Translations under genes and position numbers: made by a program
Shown: positions 33,324 to 41,857 of the stretch, piece after piece
Numbering within the stretch: the first letter of the stretch is position 1
Layout of the letters: the number at the start of each line of letters is the position of its first letter
Source: Lachnotalea sp. AF33-28
GTDB lineage: Bacteria; Bacillota; Clostridia; Lachnospirales; Lachnospiraceae
Assembly (NCBI RefSeq): GCF_003477885.1
Contig: NZ_QUEE01000008.1
Coordinates: 186,001-250,000, forward strand
Length of the DNA stretch: 64,000 nt
Direction: 5' to 3'
Notes under the pieces: model-generated
The model's input: the letters and a program-made list of their open reading frames with translations, nothing else
What the model was told of the DNA's origin: nothing
Databases searched by the model: none

Positions 33324-35306
33324 ATGCGCCGCCAAAAACTGTGGATTGTCCTGTGTGTGCTCTTTTGTCTCATATTCGGTGTCTCTTTTTATTTAAACAG
33401 CGTGCTGAACCAGAGTTCCAAATTGTTCTCCGATACCGGCTATAAGACCGGTGTGAAAAACAACACGATGGCTTATGATGAAAACAGAGATATATTCTTT
33501 GTGGGTACATATGATAATAAACTGATAGCATTTTCAGGCGAGACGAAAGAAAAACTGTGGGAAATGGATGGAAAAGGTGTGTTCCGTAAATTAATCGTTC
33601 ATTCGGAAGACAATATGCTGTATGCAGGCAGCGATGATAATCATGTGTATTTTGTGAATATTGAAACCGGGGAGGTTGTTTCCGATATCAATGTCCAGAG
33701 GAGGATCTATGACATTGATGTGACTGCGGACGGCAGCGAAGTCGTGATATCTGCCGGAGTCAGCACGGCAAAGCACAATATACTGGTGTACTCCAGTGAT
33801 GGGGAACAGCTCCATAACAATAAGTATACATTCCAGGTGAAATGCGTCTGCTATACGGCGGACGGCAGCAATCTGATCACCGCCAACAACCGCGGTGAAA
33901 TCATCCGTATGGAAACAGACGGGACGGAAGTTAAGAAGGTCAGAATGGATTACGAGGTTCTGATGATGGTCCCTTACGGAACGCAGGGTGAGTATCTGGC
34001 GATGGGCAGCGACGGCTCCTATATGGTTGTGGATGACGATCTGAACATTATCCGGACCGGTACGCCGGACATGATGAGCGGTTCTGTGGCTCTTTCAATA
34101 GGAGGAGATCAGGACGGCGAACATATACTGATCGGAACCAAACAGGGTACGGTGTATATCATAGACAACAGCGGAAGGATCATTTATACCGCGGATATGG
34201 GGACATCCGTTTCCGGATTCCTGCCGATGGGAGATGAAGTGTATATCACAGGGTACGGAGATTTTGTCATGAGCCTGGATATCGCGGATCTGGATCTGAT
34301 GGCAAGCCTTAGCGGCTACAGCACCCTCATCTATTTTCTGACGGTGTTCAGCCCCATCGTGGTGATCTTATCCCTGATCATGGCGATCCCCAGGACGAAC
34401 CGGCTGGCTAAACGGTTTGGTAAGATGGTGTACCGTTACAGGACTGCGTATATCCTGCTGATTCCAACCTTCGGTCTGCTGATTTTCTTTAATTATGTCC
34501 CGATTGTGATGGCTTTTACCAGAGCATTTACCAACTGGTCAAAGTTCAATTATGCCGCGGCGGATATAGAATTTGTAGGCTTTGATAACTTTAAGATGAT
34601 GTTTACGGAAGGATATTTCCTGACCGGTCTGGAAAACCTGCTGAAAATAGTGGTGACAGGCTTTTTGAAGGTGCTGACAGTGCCGCTTCTGATCGCCTGG
34701 CTGGTATATTCTGTAAAGGGTGACCGCACAAAGTATATCCTGAGGTTTTTATTCGTGCTGCCGATCGTGGTTCCATCCGTGGTCAGCGCGCTTCTGTGGA
34801 TGCAGATCTATGATCCGAATATCGGCGCTTTAAACCAGCTGCTAGGCAAACTGGGACTGGAGAGCTGGCAGAGAGTATGGCTCGGCAATGAAAAGACGGC
34901 AATCTGGGCGATTATCTTCATGGGATTCCCATTTGTCAATGCGCTGGCATTCCTGCTGTACTATGGCGGATTTACCAGCATTGATGCGGAGCTGTATGAA
35001 GCAGCCAGGATGGACGGGGCCAAGCGTTTTGACATCTTTAAGAAAATTCAGTTCCCGCTGATACTGCCGCAGTTAAGGCTGATTCTGACACTGACCTTCA
35101 TCGGTGTGGTACAGGATTTCAACGGCGTTTATCTGCTGACACAGGGCGGTCCGGGAACCAGCACCTATGTGCCCGGCCTGGAGCTGTATTTCAATGCCAC
35201 CACCTTTGGACGATACGGCTATGCCTGTGCCCTGGGCGTAGTGATGTTCCTCTTTATCATGGTTGCTACTTTGATCGGACGGCGTGCGAGCGCCGCTAAA
35301 AATTAA
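33324..35306 (+). CDS. Extracytoplasmic beta-propeller fused to ABC sugar permease
   Basis: 660 residues, more than twice a normal permease. Helix 1 at about 6-28; residues about 45-325 form an outside domain of repeated blade-like units (IFFVGTYDNKLIAFSGETKE, LYAGSDDNHVYFVNIETGEV, ILIGTKQGTVYIIDNSGRII, VYITGYGDFVMSLDIADLDL) resembling PQQ/WD40-like propellers. Helix 2 at about 335-355 leads to a complete UgpA/MalF-like permease (YILLIPTFGLLIFFNYVPIV; docking loop YEAARMDGAKRFDIFKKIQF PLILP). The propeller would sit where the binding protein docks. It is followed by its partner permease after 11 bp. The frame is continuous across the joint, with no sign of an error. No ATPase gene is nearby; a shared MsmK-like ATPase is assumed. 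Confidence 0.88.
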   Translation: MRRQKLWIVLCVLFCLIFGVSFYLNSVLNQSSKLFSDTGYKTGVKNNTMAYDENRDIFFVGTYDNKLIAFSGETKEKLWEMDGKGVFRKLIVHSEDNMLYAGSDDNHVYFVNIETGEVVSDINVQRRIYDIDVTADGSEVVISAGVSTAKHNILVYSSDGEQLHNNKYTFQVKCVCYTADGSNLITANNRGEIIRMETDGTEVKKVRMDYEVLMMVPYGTQGEYLAMGSDGSYMVVDDDLNIIRTGTPDMMSGSVALSIGGDQDGEHILIGTKQGTVYIIDNSGRIIYTADMGTSVSGFLPMGDEVYITGYGDFVMSLDIADLDLMASLSGYSTLIYFLTVFSPIVVILSLIMAIPRTNRLAKRFGKMVYRYRTAYILLIPTFGLLIFFNYVPIVMAFTRAFTNWSKFNYAAADIEFVGFDNFKMMFTEGYFLTGLENLLKIVVTGFLKVLTVPLLIAWLVYSVKGDRTKYILRFLFVLPIVVPSVVSALLWMQIYDPNIGALNQLLGKLGLESWQRVWLGNEKTAIWAIIFMGFPFVNALAFLLYYGGFTSIDAELYEAARMDGAKRFDIFKKIQFPLILPQLRLILTLTFIGVVQDFNGVYLLTQGGPGTSTYVPGLELYFNATTFGRYGYACALGVVMFLFIMVATLIGRRASAAKN

Positions 35307-35317
35307 GGAGGCGGCAT

Positions 35318-36190
35318 ATGGGAAAAACAAAAGTAGTGGAAGGAATTGAAATCAAAAAGAAAGTGAATAAGAGAGAATTAGGCTTTCAGACCATCATCAT
35401 GGTGATCGCCATTGTGTTCTTATTCATGGCATTCATACCTATATTTATCATGCTGCTGCTGTCATTGAAATCCAATGCGCAGATTTACGGGGATTTCTTC
35501 ACCCTGCCTCATCCGGTGATGTGGTCGAACTTCAATATCGCCGTGACCAAGCTGATCCCTAACATGATCAACACGCTGACCGTGGTGTTCATCGCCACCG
35601 CCATGACGGCTGTCTTGAGCGCAGTCGGCGGATATGTATTTGCAAAGCTGCGGTTTCCGGGGAAAAACGTCCTGTTTATGCTGATACTGGCGCTTATGAT
35701 GGTGCCCGGCATACTGACGCTGACCCCTCTGTACAACCTGATTCAGACCTACCATATATACAATACCTGGTGGGCTCTGATCCTGCCGTGGATCTCCGGC
35801 GGGCAGGTGTTCGGCATCCTGCTTTGCAGAACCAGCATGGAAGAACTGCCGACGGATCTGTTTGAATCGGCGAGAATAGACGGCTGCAGTGAGCTCCGCG
35901 CGCTGGTGTCCATTGCGGTGCCGCTGTCCAAACCGATATTGGCCACAGTGGTTGTTATGAAGATGATCGACTACTACAATGACTTTATCTGGCCGCTGAT
36001 TGCCATTGAATCGAATAAAAAGCAGATCATTACGGTTATGATCCGTATTCTTCAGTCCAACGGCAATGCTACGGATATTGGTTCAATGGCGGCGGGCTTT
36101 GTATTTGCTACCATCCCGTTGTTTATTCTGTTCATATTTACTTCAAGGCTTTATATGGAAGGACTTACTTCCGGCGCTCTGAAGGGATAG
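35318..36190 (+). CDS. ABC sugar permease (MalG/UgpE-like)
   Basis: 290 residues, six helices, with the docking loop ELPTDLFESARIDGCSELRA and a typical end TSRLYMEGLTSGALKG found in MalG-type permeases. GGAGGCGGCAT is the ribosome site. It pairs with the propeller-permease to form the channel for the sugar bound by the upstream lipoprotein. The rhamnosidase gene starts 10 bp later. Confidence 0.93.
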   Translation: MGKTKVVEGIEIKKKVNKRELGFQTIIMVIAIVFLFMAFIPIFIMLLLSLKSNAQIYGDFFTLPHPVMWSNFNIAVTKLIPNMINTLTVVFIATAMTAVLSAVGGYVFAKLRFPGKNVLFMLILALMMVPGILTLTPLYNLIQTYHIYNTWWALILPWISGGQVFGILLCRTSMEELPTDLFESARIDGCSELRALVSIAVPLSKPILATVVVMKMIDYYNDFIWPLIAIESNKKQIITVMIRILQSNGNATDIGSMAAGFVFATIPLFILFIFTSRLYMEGLTSGALKG

Positions 36191-36200
36191 GGGGAAAGTT

Positions 36201-38831
36201 ATGGAGATTAGCAGGCTAAGAACAAATCATGTGACGGAACCGATGGGATACCGGCTGGAGAAGCCGGTATTCTCCTGGATCGTTTCCGGTGCGGCAGGAA
36301 CGCGTCAGGAAGCGGCGCGCGTAAAGATCAGCCGCTGCGAGGATATGACCGATGTTGTGTATGACAGCGGGAAGCGTAAGGATATCAGCAGCCTGGGCTT
36401 TGAGGCGGATTTTATCCCCGAGGCCGTAAGCCGATATTACTGGGAAGTGACCGTATGGACTGACGCAGAGGAAGAAGGAAGCGCCGTATCCTGGTTTGAG
36501 ACGGGGAAGATGAAAGAACCCTGGCAGGCTCAATGGATCAGGGCGCCCTTCGACAAGGAAGTGCATCCGATCTTTATAAAAGAGTTTGAGCTGGACGGGA
36601 ATATCGCTTCAGCCAGAGCCTATATCACGGGCCTGGGGCTCTATGAGCTGAAAATTAACGGCGTGAGGGTGGGGGATGAGTACCTGACGCCTTACTACAA
36701 CGATTATAACCTGTGGATACAGTATCAGACCTATGATATCACCTCTCTGCTCACACCCGGCAGCAACAGAGTGTGTGTGATGCTGGGAAACGGATGGTAC
36801 AAGGGCCGTTTCGGGTTTGTGGAAAACATGGCCGAGCTGTACGGCGATGAGATGAAAATGCTCTGTGAAATAGATGTGAAAGCGGCGGACGGAAAGCGGA
36901 CCGTGATCGGCAGCGGTCCGGACTGGGATTGCATTCCTTCCTGGATTGTATCCAGCAGCATATATGACGGCGAGGTTCAGGATGCGAGGATGCGTGTGAA
37001 GAACTGGTCAAAAGACAGTTTAAAGGCGGCGGGTCTGTGTCCCGCCCTGCCGGCGGACGCACCGAAGGCGCCTGTCACCGAACGCTTAAGCCTGCCGGTT
37101 AAGATCCGCCAGAGATGGAAAAAAGCAGAGCTTCTGTGCACGCCTGCCGGAGAAACTGTGATTGACTTCGGACAGGTGATGACTGGCTGGGTGGAGTTTG
37201 ACTGTGACCTTCCTGCCGGAAGCCGGGTGTTTTTGCAGTTTGGAGAACTGTTGCAGAACGGCAATTTCTATAACGAGAATCTGCGGACCGCGAAAGAGGA
37301 ATTTACCTATATCAGTGACGGACAGAAAGCTCATGTGCGTCCGCATTTCACCTTCTACGGTTTCCGGTATATGAAGGTGGAAGGCATTGACAGTGTGCGG
37401 CCGGAGGATTTTACGGCCTGCGTCATGTACTCCGATTTGGAAAAGGTGGGGAGTCTTACAACCTCTAACAGCAAGGTGAACCGCCTGATTGAAAATGCGC
37501 TGTGGAGCCAGAGAGGCAATTTTGTGGATGTTCCAACAGACTGCCCTCAGCGGGATGAGCGTATGGGTTGGACCGGAGATGCGGAGGTGTTTGCAGCGAC
37601 GGCCAGTCTGCAGATGTATACGCCGGCCTTTTATAGGAAATTCCTGTACGATATGCAGCTGGAGCAGCAGACCTTAGGCGGTTCGGTGCCTCATGTGGTG
37701 CCAGATATCCTGGATCAGATCGCGTCAATTTTGCATCAGGAAGGTGACCTGGCGGCGGGTTCTTGTGCATGGGGGGATGCGGCCACGGTAATTCCGTGGG
37801 TCAGCTACCTGTATTATGGCGACCGGTCGCTGTTAGAGAGCCAGTTTAACAATATGAAGATGTGGACCGACTTTATCAAGCGCGAGGATGACACGCGCTG
37901 CGGCGGCAGGAGACTGTGGCAGTGCGGGTTCCACTTTGCGGACTGGCTGGCGTTAGACAATCCGGTAGCAGGCAGCAGCTTCGGCGGAACCGAAGACTAC
38001 TATGTGGCTTCCGCTTATTACTATTACTCGGCCTCCCTCACCGCCAAGGCGGCAAAGGCTCTGGGAAAAGAAGAGGAATATCAGTATTACCATAATCTGG
38101 CGGAGGAAGTGAAGGCCGCCATACAGAAAGAGTATTTCACCGTTACAGGCCGCATCGCGATTCCGACTCAGACCGCCATGGCCATCGCTCTGTACATGGA
38201 TTTGGTGCCGGAGCAGCACAGAGAAAGGATTGTACGGGATCTGAAAAAGCGGCTGGATGATAAAAATATCCATTTGGATACCGGATTTGTGGGAACCTAT
38301 CAGCTCTGTTCCGCACTGTCTTTGAACGGGATGGCGGATTATGCCTATACACTGCTGCTAAATGAGGATTTCCCAAGCTGGCTGTATGAAGTTAATATGG
38401 GGGCCACCACGATATGGGAGCGCTGGAATTCCGTGCTGCCCGACGGACTGGTCAGCGATACGGGCATGAACAGCATGAATCATTATGCGTACGGTTCTGT
38501 GGTGGAATGGATGTACCGCTATATGTGCGGTATCAATCCTTCGGAAGATGCGCCGGGCTTTAAAAAGGCCAGGATTGAACCTCAGACGGATGCACGCTTT
38601 GACTATGCGAAAGCATCTTACTTATCCGCCAGCGGCCTGTACCGGTCAGAGTGGAAGCGGGACGGAAACAGGACGGTATATACTGTGGAAGTTCCTTTTG
38701 ATGCGCAGGCTTTGTTTGTGCTCGCACGGCCGGCAGGGAATGTGCTGGTAAACGGAGAGGAATCGGAAGAACTAAGAAAGAACCAAAGGCTGCTTCTTAT
38801 GCCGGGAGTATATGAGATTACAGCGGAGTAA
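36201..38831 (+). CDS. Alpha-L-rhamnosidase, glycoside hydrolase family 78
   Basis: 876 residues, without signal peptide, so it works on imported rhamnosides in the cytoplasm. Domains in order: N-terminal beta domains (residues 1-420, with the family-typical PVFSWIVSG and YITGLGLYELKINGVRVGDE, LTPYYNDYNLWIQYQTYDIT), an (alpha/alpha)6 barrel with the catalytic-acid block DVPTDCPQRDERMGWTGDA (about residue 447-465) and GATTIWERWNSVLPDG and MNHYAYGSVVEW near the base, and a C-terminal beta domain. It releases terminal L-rhamnose from plant glycosides or bacterial polysaccharides. Last gene of the locus, closed by a strong terminator. Confidence 0.93.
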   Translation: MEISRLRTNHVTEPMGYRLEKPVFSWIVSGAAGTRQEAARVKISRCEDMTDVVYDSGKRKDISSLGFEADFIPEAVSRYYWEVTVWTDAEEEGSAVSWFETGKMKEPWQAQWIRAPFDKEVHPIFIKEFELDGNIASARAYITGLGLYELKINGVRVGDEYLTPYYNDYNLWIQYQTYDITSLLTPGSNRVCVMLGNGWYKGRFGFVENMAELYGDEMKMLCEIDVKAADGKRTVIGSGPDWDCIPSWIVSSSIYDGEVQDARMRVKNWSKDSLKAAGLCPALPADAPKAPVTERLSLPVKIRQRWKKAELLCTPAGETVIDFGQVMTGWVEFDCDLPAGSRVFLQFGELLQNGNFYNENLRTAKEEFTYISDGQKAHVRPHFTFYGFRYMKVEGIDSVRPEDFTACVMYSDLEKVGSLTTSNSKVNRLIENALWSQRGNFVDVPTDCPQRDERMGWTGDAEVFAATASLQMYTPAFYRKFLYDMQLEQQTLGGSVPHVVPDILDQIASILHQEGDLAAGSCAWGDAATVIPWVSYLYYGDRSLLESQFNNMKMWTDFIKREDDTRCGGRRLWQCGFHFADWLALDNPVAGSSFGGTEDYYVASAYYYYSASLTAKAAKALGKEEEYQYYHNLAEEVKAAIQKEYFTVTGRIAIPTQTAMAIALYMDLVPEQHRERIVRDLKKRLDDKNIHLDTGFVGTYQLCSALSLNGMADYAYTLLLNEDFPSWLYEVNMGATTIWERWNSVLPDGLVSDTGMNSMNHYAYGSVVEWMYRYMCGINPSEDAPGFKKARIEPQTDARFDYAKASYLSASGLYRSEWKRDGNRTVYTVEVPFDAQALFVLARPAGNVLVNGEESEELRKNQRLLLMPGVYEITAE

Positions 38832-38863
38832 CCCGCAGTGCGGTTCCTAAGGAACCCACTTTT

Positions 38864-38913
38864 AAAGGGCCGGCCCGCTTGCGGATTTAAAATCGCGAGC
38901 GGGCCGGCCCTTT
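38864..38913. terminator. Strong bidirectional terminator
   Basis: Perfect 16-bp arms AAAGGGCCGGCCCGCT / AGCGGGCCGGCCCTTT with flanking A and T runs. Ends the rhamnosidase transcript and the converging pstS transcript. Confidence 0.92.
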
Positions 38914-38931
38914 GTTATCGATAAAACAGTA

Positions 38932-39846
38932 TTATTCTGCAGTCAGAAGTCCTACGCTTTCAATCAGCTGGCTTCCTTCATCGGAATAGATGTAGTCAAA
39001 CAGCGCCTGCACCAGTTCGTTCTGCTCGGAAATCCCGCCCTTGGTAGCCATAACGAAAGGTCTGCTTAAGAAGTATGTACCGGCCTTGATATTATCCGGG
39101 GTCGCCTCTACACCGTCTAAAGCCAGGGCCTTTACGCTGTCATCCAGCACATCCAGAGATACATAGCCGATCGCGCCCTTGGTGGAGGCAACCTTTGCCA
39201 CCACTGCGCCGGTGTTGTCCAGTTCGTTTGCATATTTGCATTCGTCTTCGATGCCGAGGATTTCTTCAAATGCGCCTCTGGTACCGGATCCGGCCTCTCT
39301 GCCTACCACTACGATCACCTGATCTTCTCCGCCAAGATCCTTCCAGTTGTTCACTTCACCCTTGTAGATGGAAACCAGCTGGTCCTTAGTCAGATCGGCA
39401 ACGGTGTTGGCAGTATCCACGATCACCGCGATGCCGTCGATTGCCACGATATTTTCTGCGATGCCATTCGCTTTTTCTTCATCCTTGAGCGCCCTGGAGG
39501 AATTGCCGATATCCACGGTGCCGTTCGTCACGGCTTCAATGCCTGCGCCGGAACCGGTGAATTCGGGGCTGATTGTAACCTTGGGGTATTTCAGGTTAAA
39601 TGCTTCCGCCAATGCGTTGGAGAGCTTTTCCATGGAGGTGGAGCCGGACATTACGATGGATCCGCTTAAATCGGCGGCTGCCGCCGTAGTCGCGGCCTCA
39701 GTCGCCGGCGTTTCTGTAGAGCTGCCTTTTTCCGCCGCTGCCGCGGTGGTGGAAGCGGCCGTAGTCTCATCTGCCTTAGCGCCGCATCCGCTCATAAGGC
39801 CGGTTGCCATCACAAGTGTTAAGAGTATTGCAAGTGCTTTTTTCAT
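38932..39846 (-). CDS. pstS: Phosphate ABC transporter substrate-binding protein PstS
   Basis: 304 residues with lipobox LMSGC near residue 21, then a Thr/Ala-rich linker and the binding domain: SIVMSGSTSMEKLSNALAEA, PEFTGSGAGIEAVTNGTVDI, NSSRALKDEEK, VGREAGSGTRGAFEEI (phosphate loop) and STKGAIGYVSLDVL. It captures phosphate for PstCAB import. No pstC, pstA or pstB is adjacent in the window, so it is a stand-alone gene with its own control region carrying Pho-type repeats. Convergent with the rhamnosidase. Confidence 0.93.
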   Translation of the reverse strand: MKKALAILLTLVMATGLMSGCGAKADETTAASTTAAAAEKGSSTETPATEAATTAAAADLSGSIVMSGSTSMEKLSNALAEAFNLKYPKVTISPEFTGSGAGIEAVTNGTVDIGNSSRALKDEEKANGIAENIVAIDGIAVIVDTANTVADLTKDQLVSIYKGEVNNWKDLGGEDQVIVVVGREAGSGTRGAFEEILGIEDECKYANELDNTGAVVAKVASTKGAIGYVSLDVLDDSVKALALDGVEATPDNIKAGTYFLSRPFVMATKGGISEQNELVQALFDYIYSDEGSQLIESVGLLTAE

Positions 39847-39920
39847 AATGAAATCTCCTTCTTTCTTTTATCCCTTTTGCTGTTGCAACGACAGTGTAGC
39901 ATTTCTGCTTCAGTGAAACT

Positions 39921-39958
39921 ATCATATTCATGTATATGAATCGTAAATACTTTGTAAA
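39921..39958 (-). promoter_or_regulatory. Pho-type box and promoter of pstS
   Basis: On the minus strand TTTACA (39958-39953), TTTACG (39947-39942) and TATACA (39936-39931) recur every 11 bp, the spacing bound by PhoP/PhoB dimers, just upstream of TATGAT (39926-39921) as -10. A -35 box is lacking, as usual for activated Pho promoters. Confidence 0.7.
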
Positions 39959-40034
39959 GTTGCTGACATCCTGCATCTAATTATTAAATATTGATAAAAT
40001 CTTCACAAAACGGGTAACAGGGGGCATAAATCTA

Positions 40035-40063
40035 TTGACTCCTGAAATGTTTTGTGGGATAAT
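40035..40063 (+). promoter_or_regulatory. Promoter of pckA
   Basis: TTGACT and GATAAT with 17-bp spacing; the gene starts 37 bp later with AAGGAGGAAATTTC as ribosome site. Confidence 0.75.
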
Positions 40064-40099
40064 TGACTCAAATTTGGTTTTAAAGAAGGAGGAAATTTC

Positions 40100-41773
40100 A
40101 TGGCAACAAAAGCGTATTATCCAAGAACCGAAATTGGTGCTGGAAAAGTTGGCTTTGCCAAAACACGTTCCATCATCGAAGCTGCATTCTACGGCAACAA
40201 TGTAGTAAAAGTGAATACTTTAAAGGAAGCTTACGAGCTGGCGAAGAATTCACCGGGAACCATTGTTACCGATATGCCCGTTTATAGAGGAGAAGAATTT
40301 GGACTGGAGAAGGATGCGAAGGTTCTGCTGTTCAATGACGGTTCCATCACTGGCCGCTATGCTGCAGCCCGCAGAATTGCCGGCGAGCCCAATGTAAACT
40401 GTGACGAGCTGGATAAGATGGTGATGGACGCGATCTACGATACGAGATGGGTAACCATGTACCATGCGGAAGTATTTGTAGGTCTGGATCCTGAATTCAT
40501 GGTAAAGGCACATCTTCTGATTCCGGAAGGGGAAGAGAACCTCATGTATTCCTGGATGCTGAACTTCCAGTACATGTCCGACGAATATGTAAGAATGTAT
40601 AAAAACTCCAAGCCGGTAGGCGACGGCAAAGAGCCCGATATCTATATTTTCTCCAACCCTCAGTGGGTAGGTACCACCAAGCCTTCCTATGACCCTAAGT
40701 GCCTGTGCTACTTCAATACCGAGCAGAACTGTGCAGCAATCCTGGGCATGAGATACTTCGGTGAGCACAAGAAGGGTACTCTGACCATGGCATGGGCGAT
40801 CGCTAACCGCAACGGCTATGCATCCTGCCACGGCGGACAGAAGGAGTACAGACTGGCGGACGGAAGAAAGTATGTTGCATCCGTATTCGGTCTGTCAGGA
40901 TCCGGAAAGTCCACACTGACCCATGCAAAGCATGGCGGCAAGTATGATGTAACCGTACTGCATGATGATGCGTTTATCATCAATACAGATACATGCGCTT
41001 CCGTAGCTCTGGAGCCTACTTATTTCGATAAGACACAGGATTATCCGACCAACTGTGAAGACAACAAGTACCTGCTGACCGCTCAGAACTGCTCCGCAAC
41101 TCTGGATGAGGACGGCAAGGTAGTTCTGGTGACAGAAGATATCCGTAACGGCAACGGCCGTGCGATCAAGTCCAAACTGTGGTCTCCGAACCGTGTGGAC
41201 AAGATTGACGAGCCTGTAAACGCAATTTTCTGGATCATGAAAGATCCTACCATTCCGCCGGTAGTGAAGCTGAAAGGCGCTTCCCTTGCATCTGTAATGG
41301 GCGCTACACTGGCTACAAAGAGATCTTCTGCGGAAAGACTGGCAGAAGGCGTAGATCCCAACGCTCTGGTTGTAGTTCCTTATGCAAACCCGTTCAGGAC
41401 CTATCCTCTGGCAAACGACTTCGAGAAATTCAAGAAGCTGGTTGCAGAGAAGAACGTAGACTGCTATATCGTAAATACCGGTGATTTCATGGGCAAGAAA
41501 GTACAGCCCAAGGATACGCTGGGAATTCTGGAAGCGATCGTAGAGGGCAAGGCAGAGTTTAAGCCCTGGGGACCGTTCACAGATATCGAGATTTTTGATT
41601 GGGAAGGCTTTGTTCCGGATATGAATGACGCTGACTACGTCGCACAGTTAAAGGCCAGAATGAACGACAGATTAGCATTCGTTAAGAATACTGCAGTTGA
41701 AAAGGGCGGCTATGACAAACTGCCTGAAGATGCTCTGGAAGCTATTCAGAAGGTTGTTGACGAACTGAAATAA
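40100..41773 (+). CDS. pckA: Phosphoenolpyruvate carboxykinase (ATP)
   Basis: 557 residues. The enzyme interconverts oxaloacetate and phosphoenolpyruvate with ATP/ADP; in anaerobes it often runs toward oxaloacetate for succinate or propionate formation. Seen: RYAAARRIAGEPN, the kinase-1 loop FGLSGSGKSTLTHAKHGG, kinase-2 VLHDDAFIINTDTC, and VVPYANPFRTYPL. The codon choice is markedly biased to frequent codons compared with neighbours, indicating high expression. It stands alone with a consensus promoter and terminator. Confidence 0.95.
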   Translation: MATKAYYPRTEIGAGKVGFAKTRSIIEAAFYGNNVVKVNTLKEAYELAKNSPGTIVTDMPVYRGEEFGLEKDAKVLLFNDGSITGRYAAARRIAGEPNVNCDELDKMVMDAIYDTRWVTMYHAEVFVGLDPEFMVKAHLLIPEGEENLMYSWMLNFQYMSDEYVRMYKNSKPVGDGKEPDIYIFSNPQWVGTTKPSYDPKCLCYFNTEQNCAAILGMRYFGEHKKGTLTMAWAIANRNGYASCHGGQKEYRLADGRKYVASVFGLSGSGKSTLTHAKHGGKYDVTVLHDDAFIINTDTCASVALEPTYFDKTQDYPTNCEDNKYLLTAQNCSATLDEDGKVVLVTEDIRNGNGRAIKSKLWSPNRVDKIDEPVNAIFWIMKDPTIPPVVKLKGASLASVMGATLATKRSSAERLAEGVDPNALVVVPYANPFRTYPLANDFEKFKKLVAEKNVDCYIVNTGDFMGKKVQPKDTLGILEAIVEGKAEFKPWGPFTDIEIFDWEGFVPDMNDADYVAQLKARMNDRLAFVKNTAVEKGGYDKLPEDALEAIQKVVDELK

Positions 41774-41789
41774 GAAGCGGTATAAAATA

Positions 41790-41857
41790 AATAGGCCGTA
41801 TTTTCCTATTGAAGAAAAGAACCGCCGGGCAGTGTATGTGCTGCCCGGCGGTTCTTT
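41790..41857. terminator. Terminator with conserved motif, pckA and serine hydrolase gene
   Basis: Perfect 17-bp arms AAAGAACCGCCGGGCAG / CTGCCCGGCGGTTCTTT (41816-41857) serve both converging genes; the hydrolase stop codon touches its right edge. Ahead of it AATAGG ... CCTATT forms a small hairpin within GGCCGTATTTTCCTATTGAA (41794-41813), the motif also seen at 27861. Confidence 0.9.
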
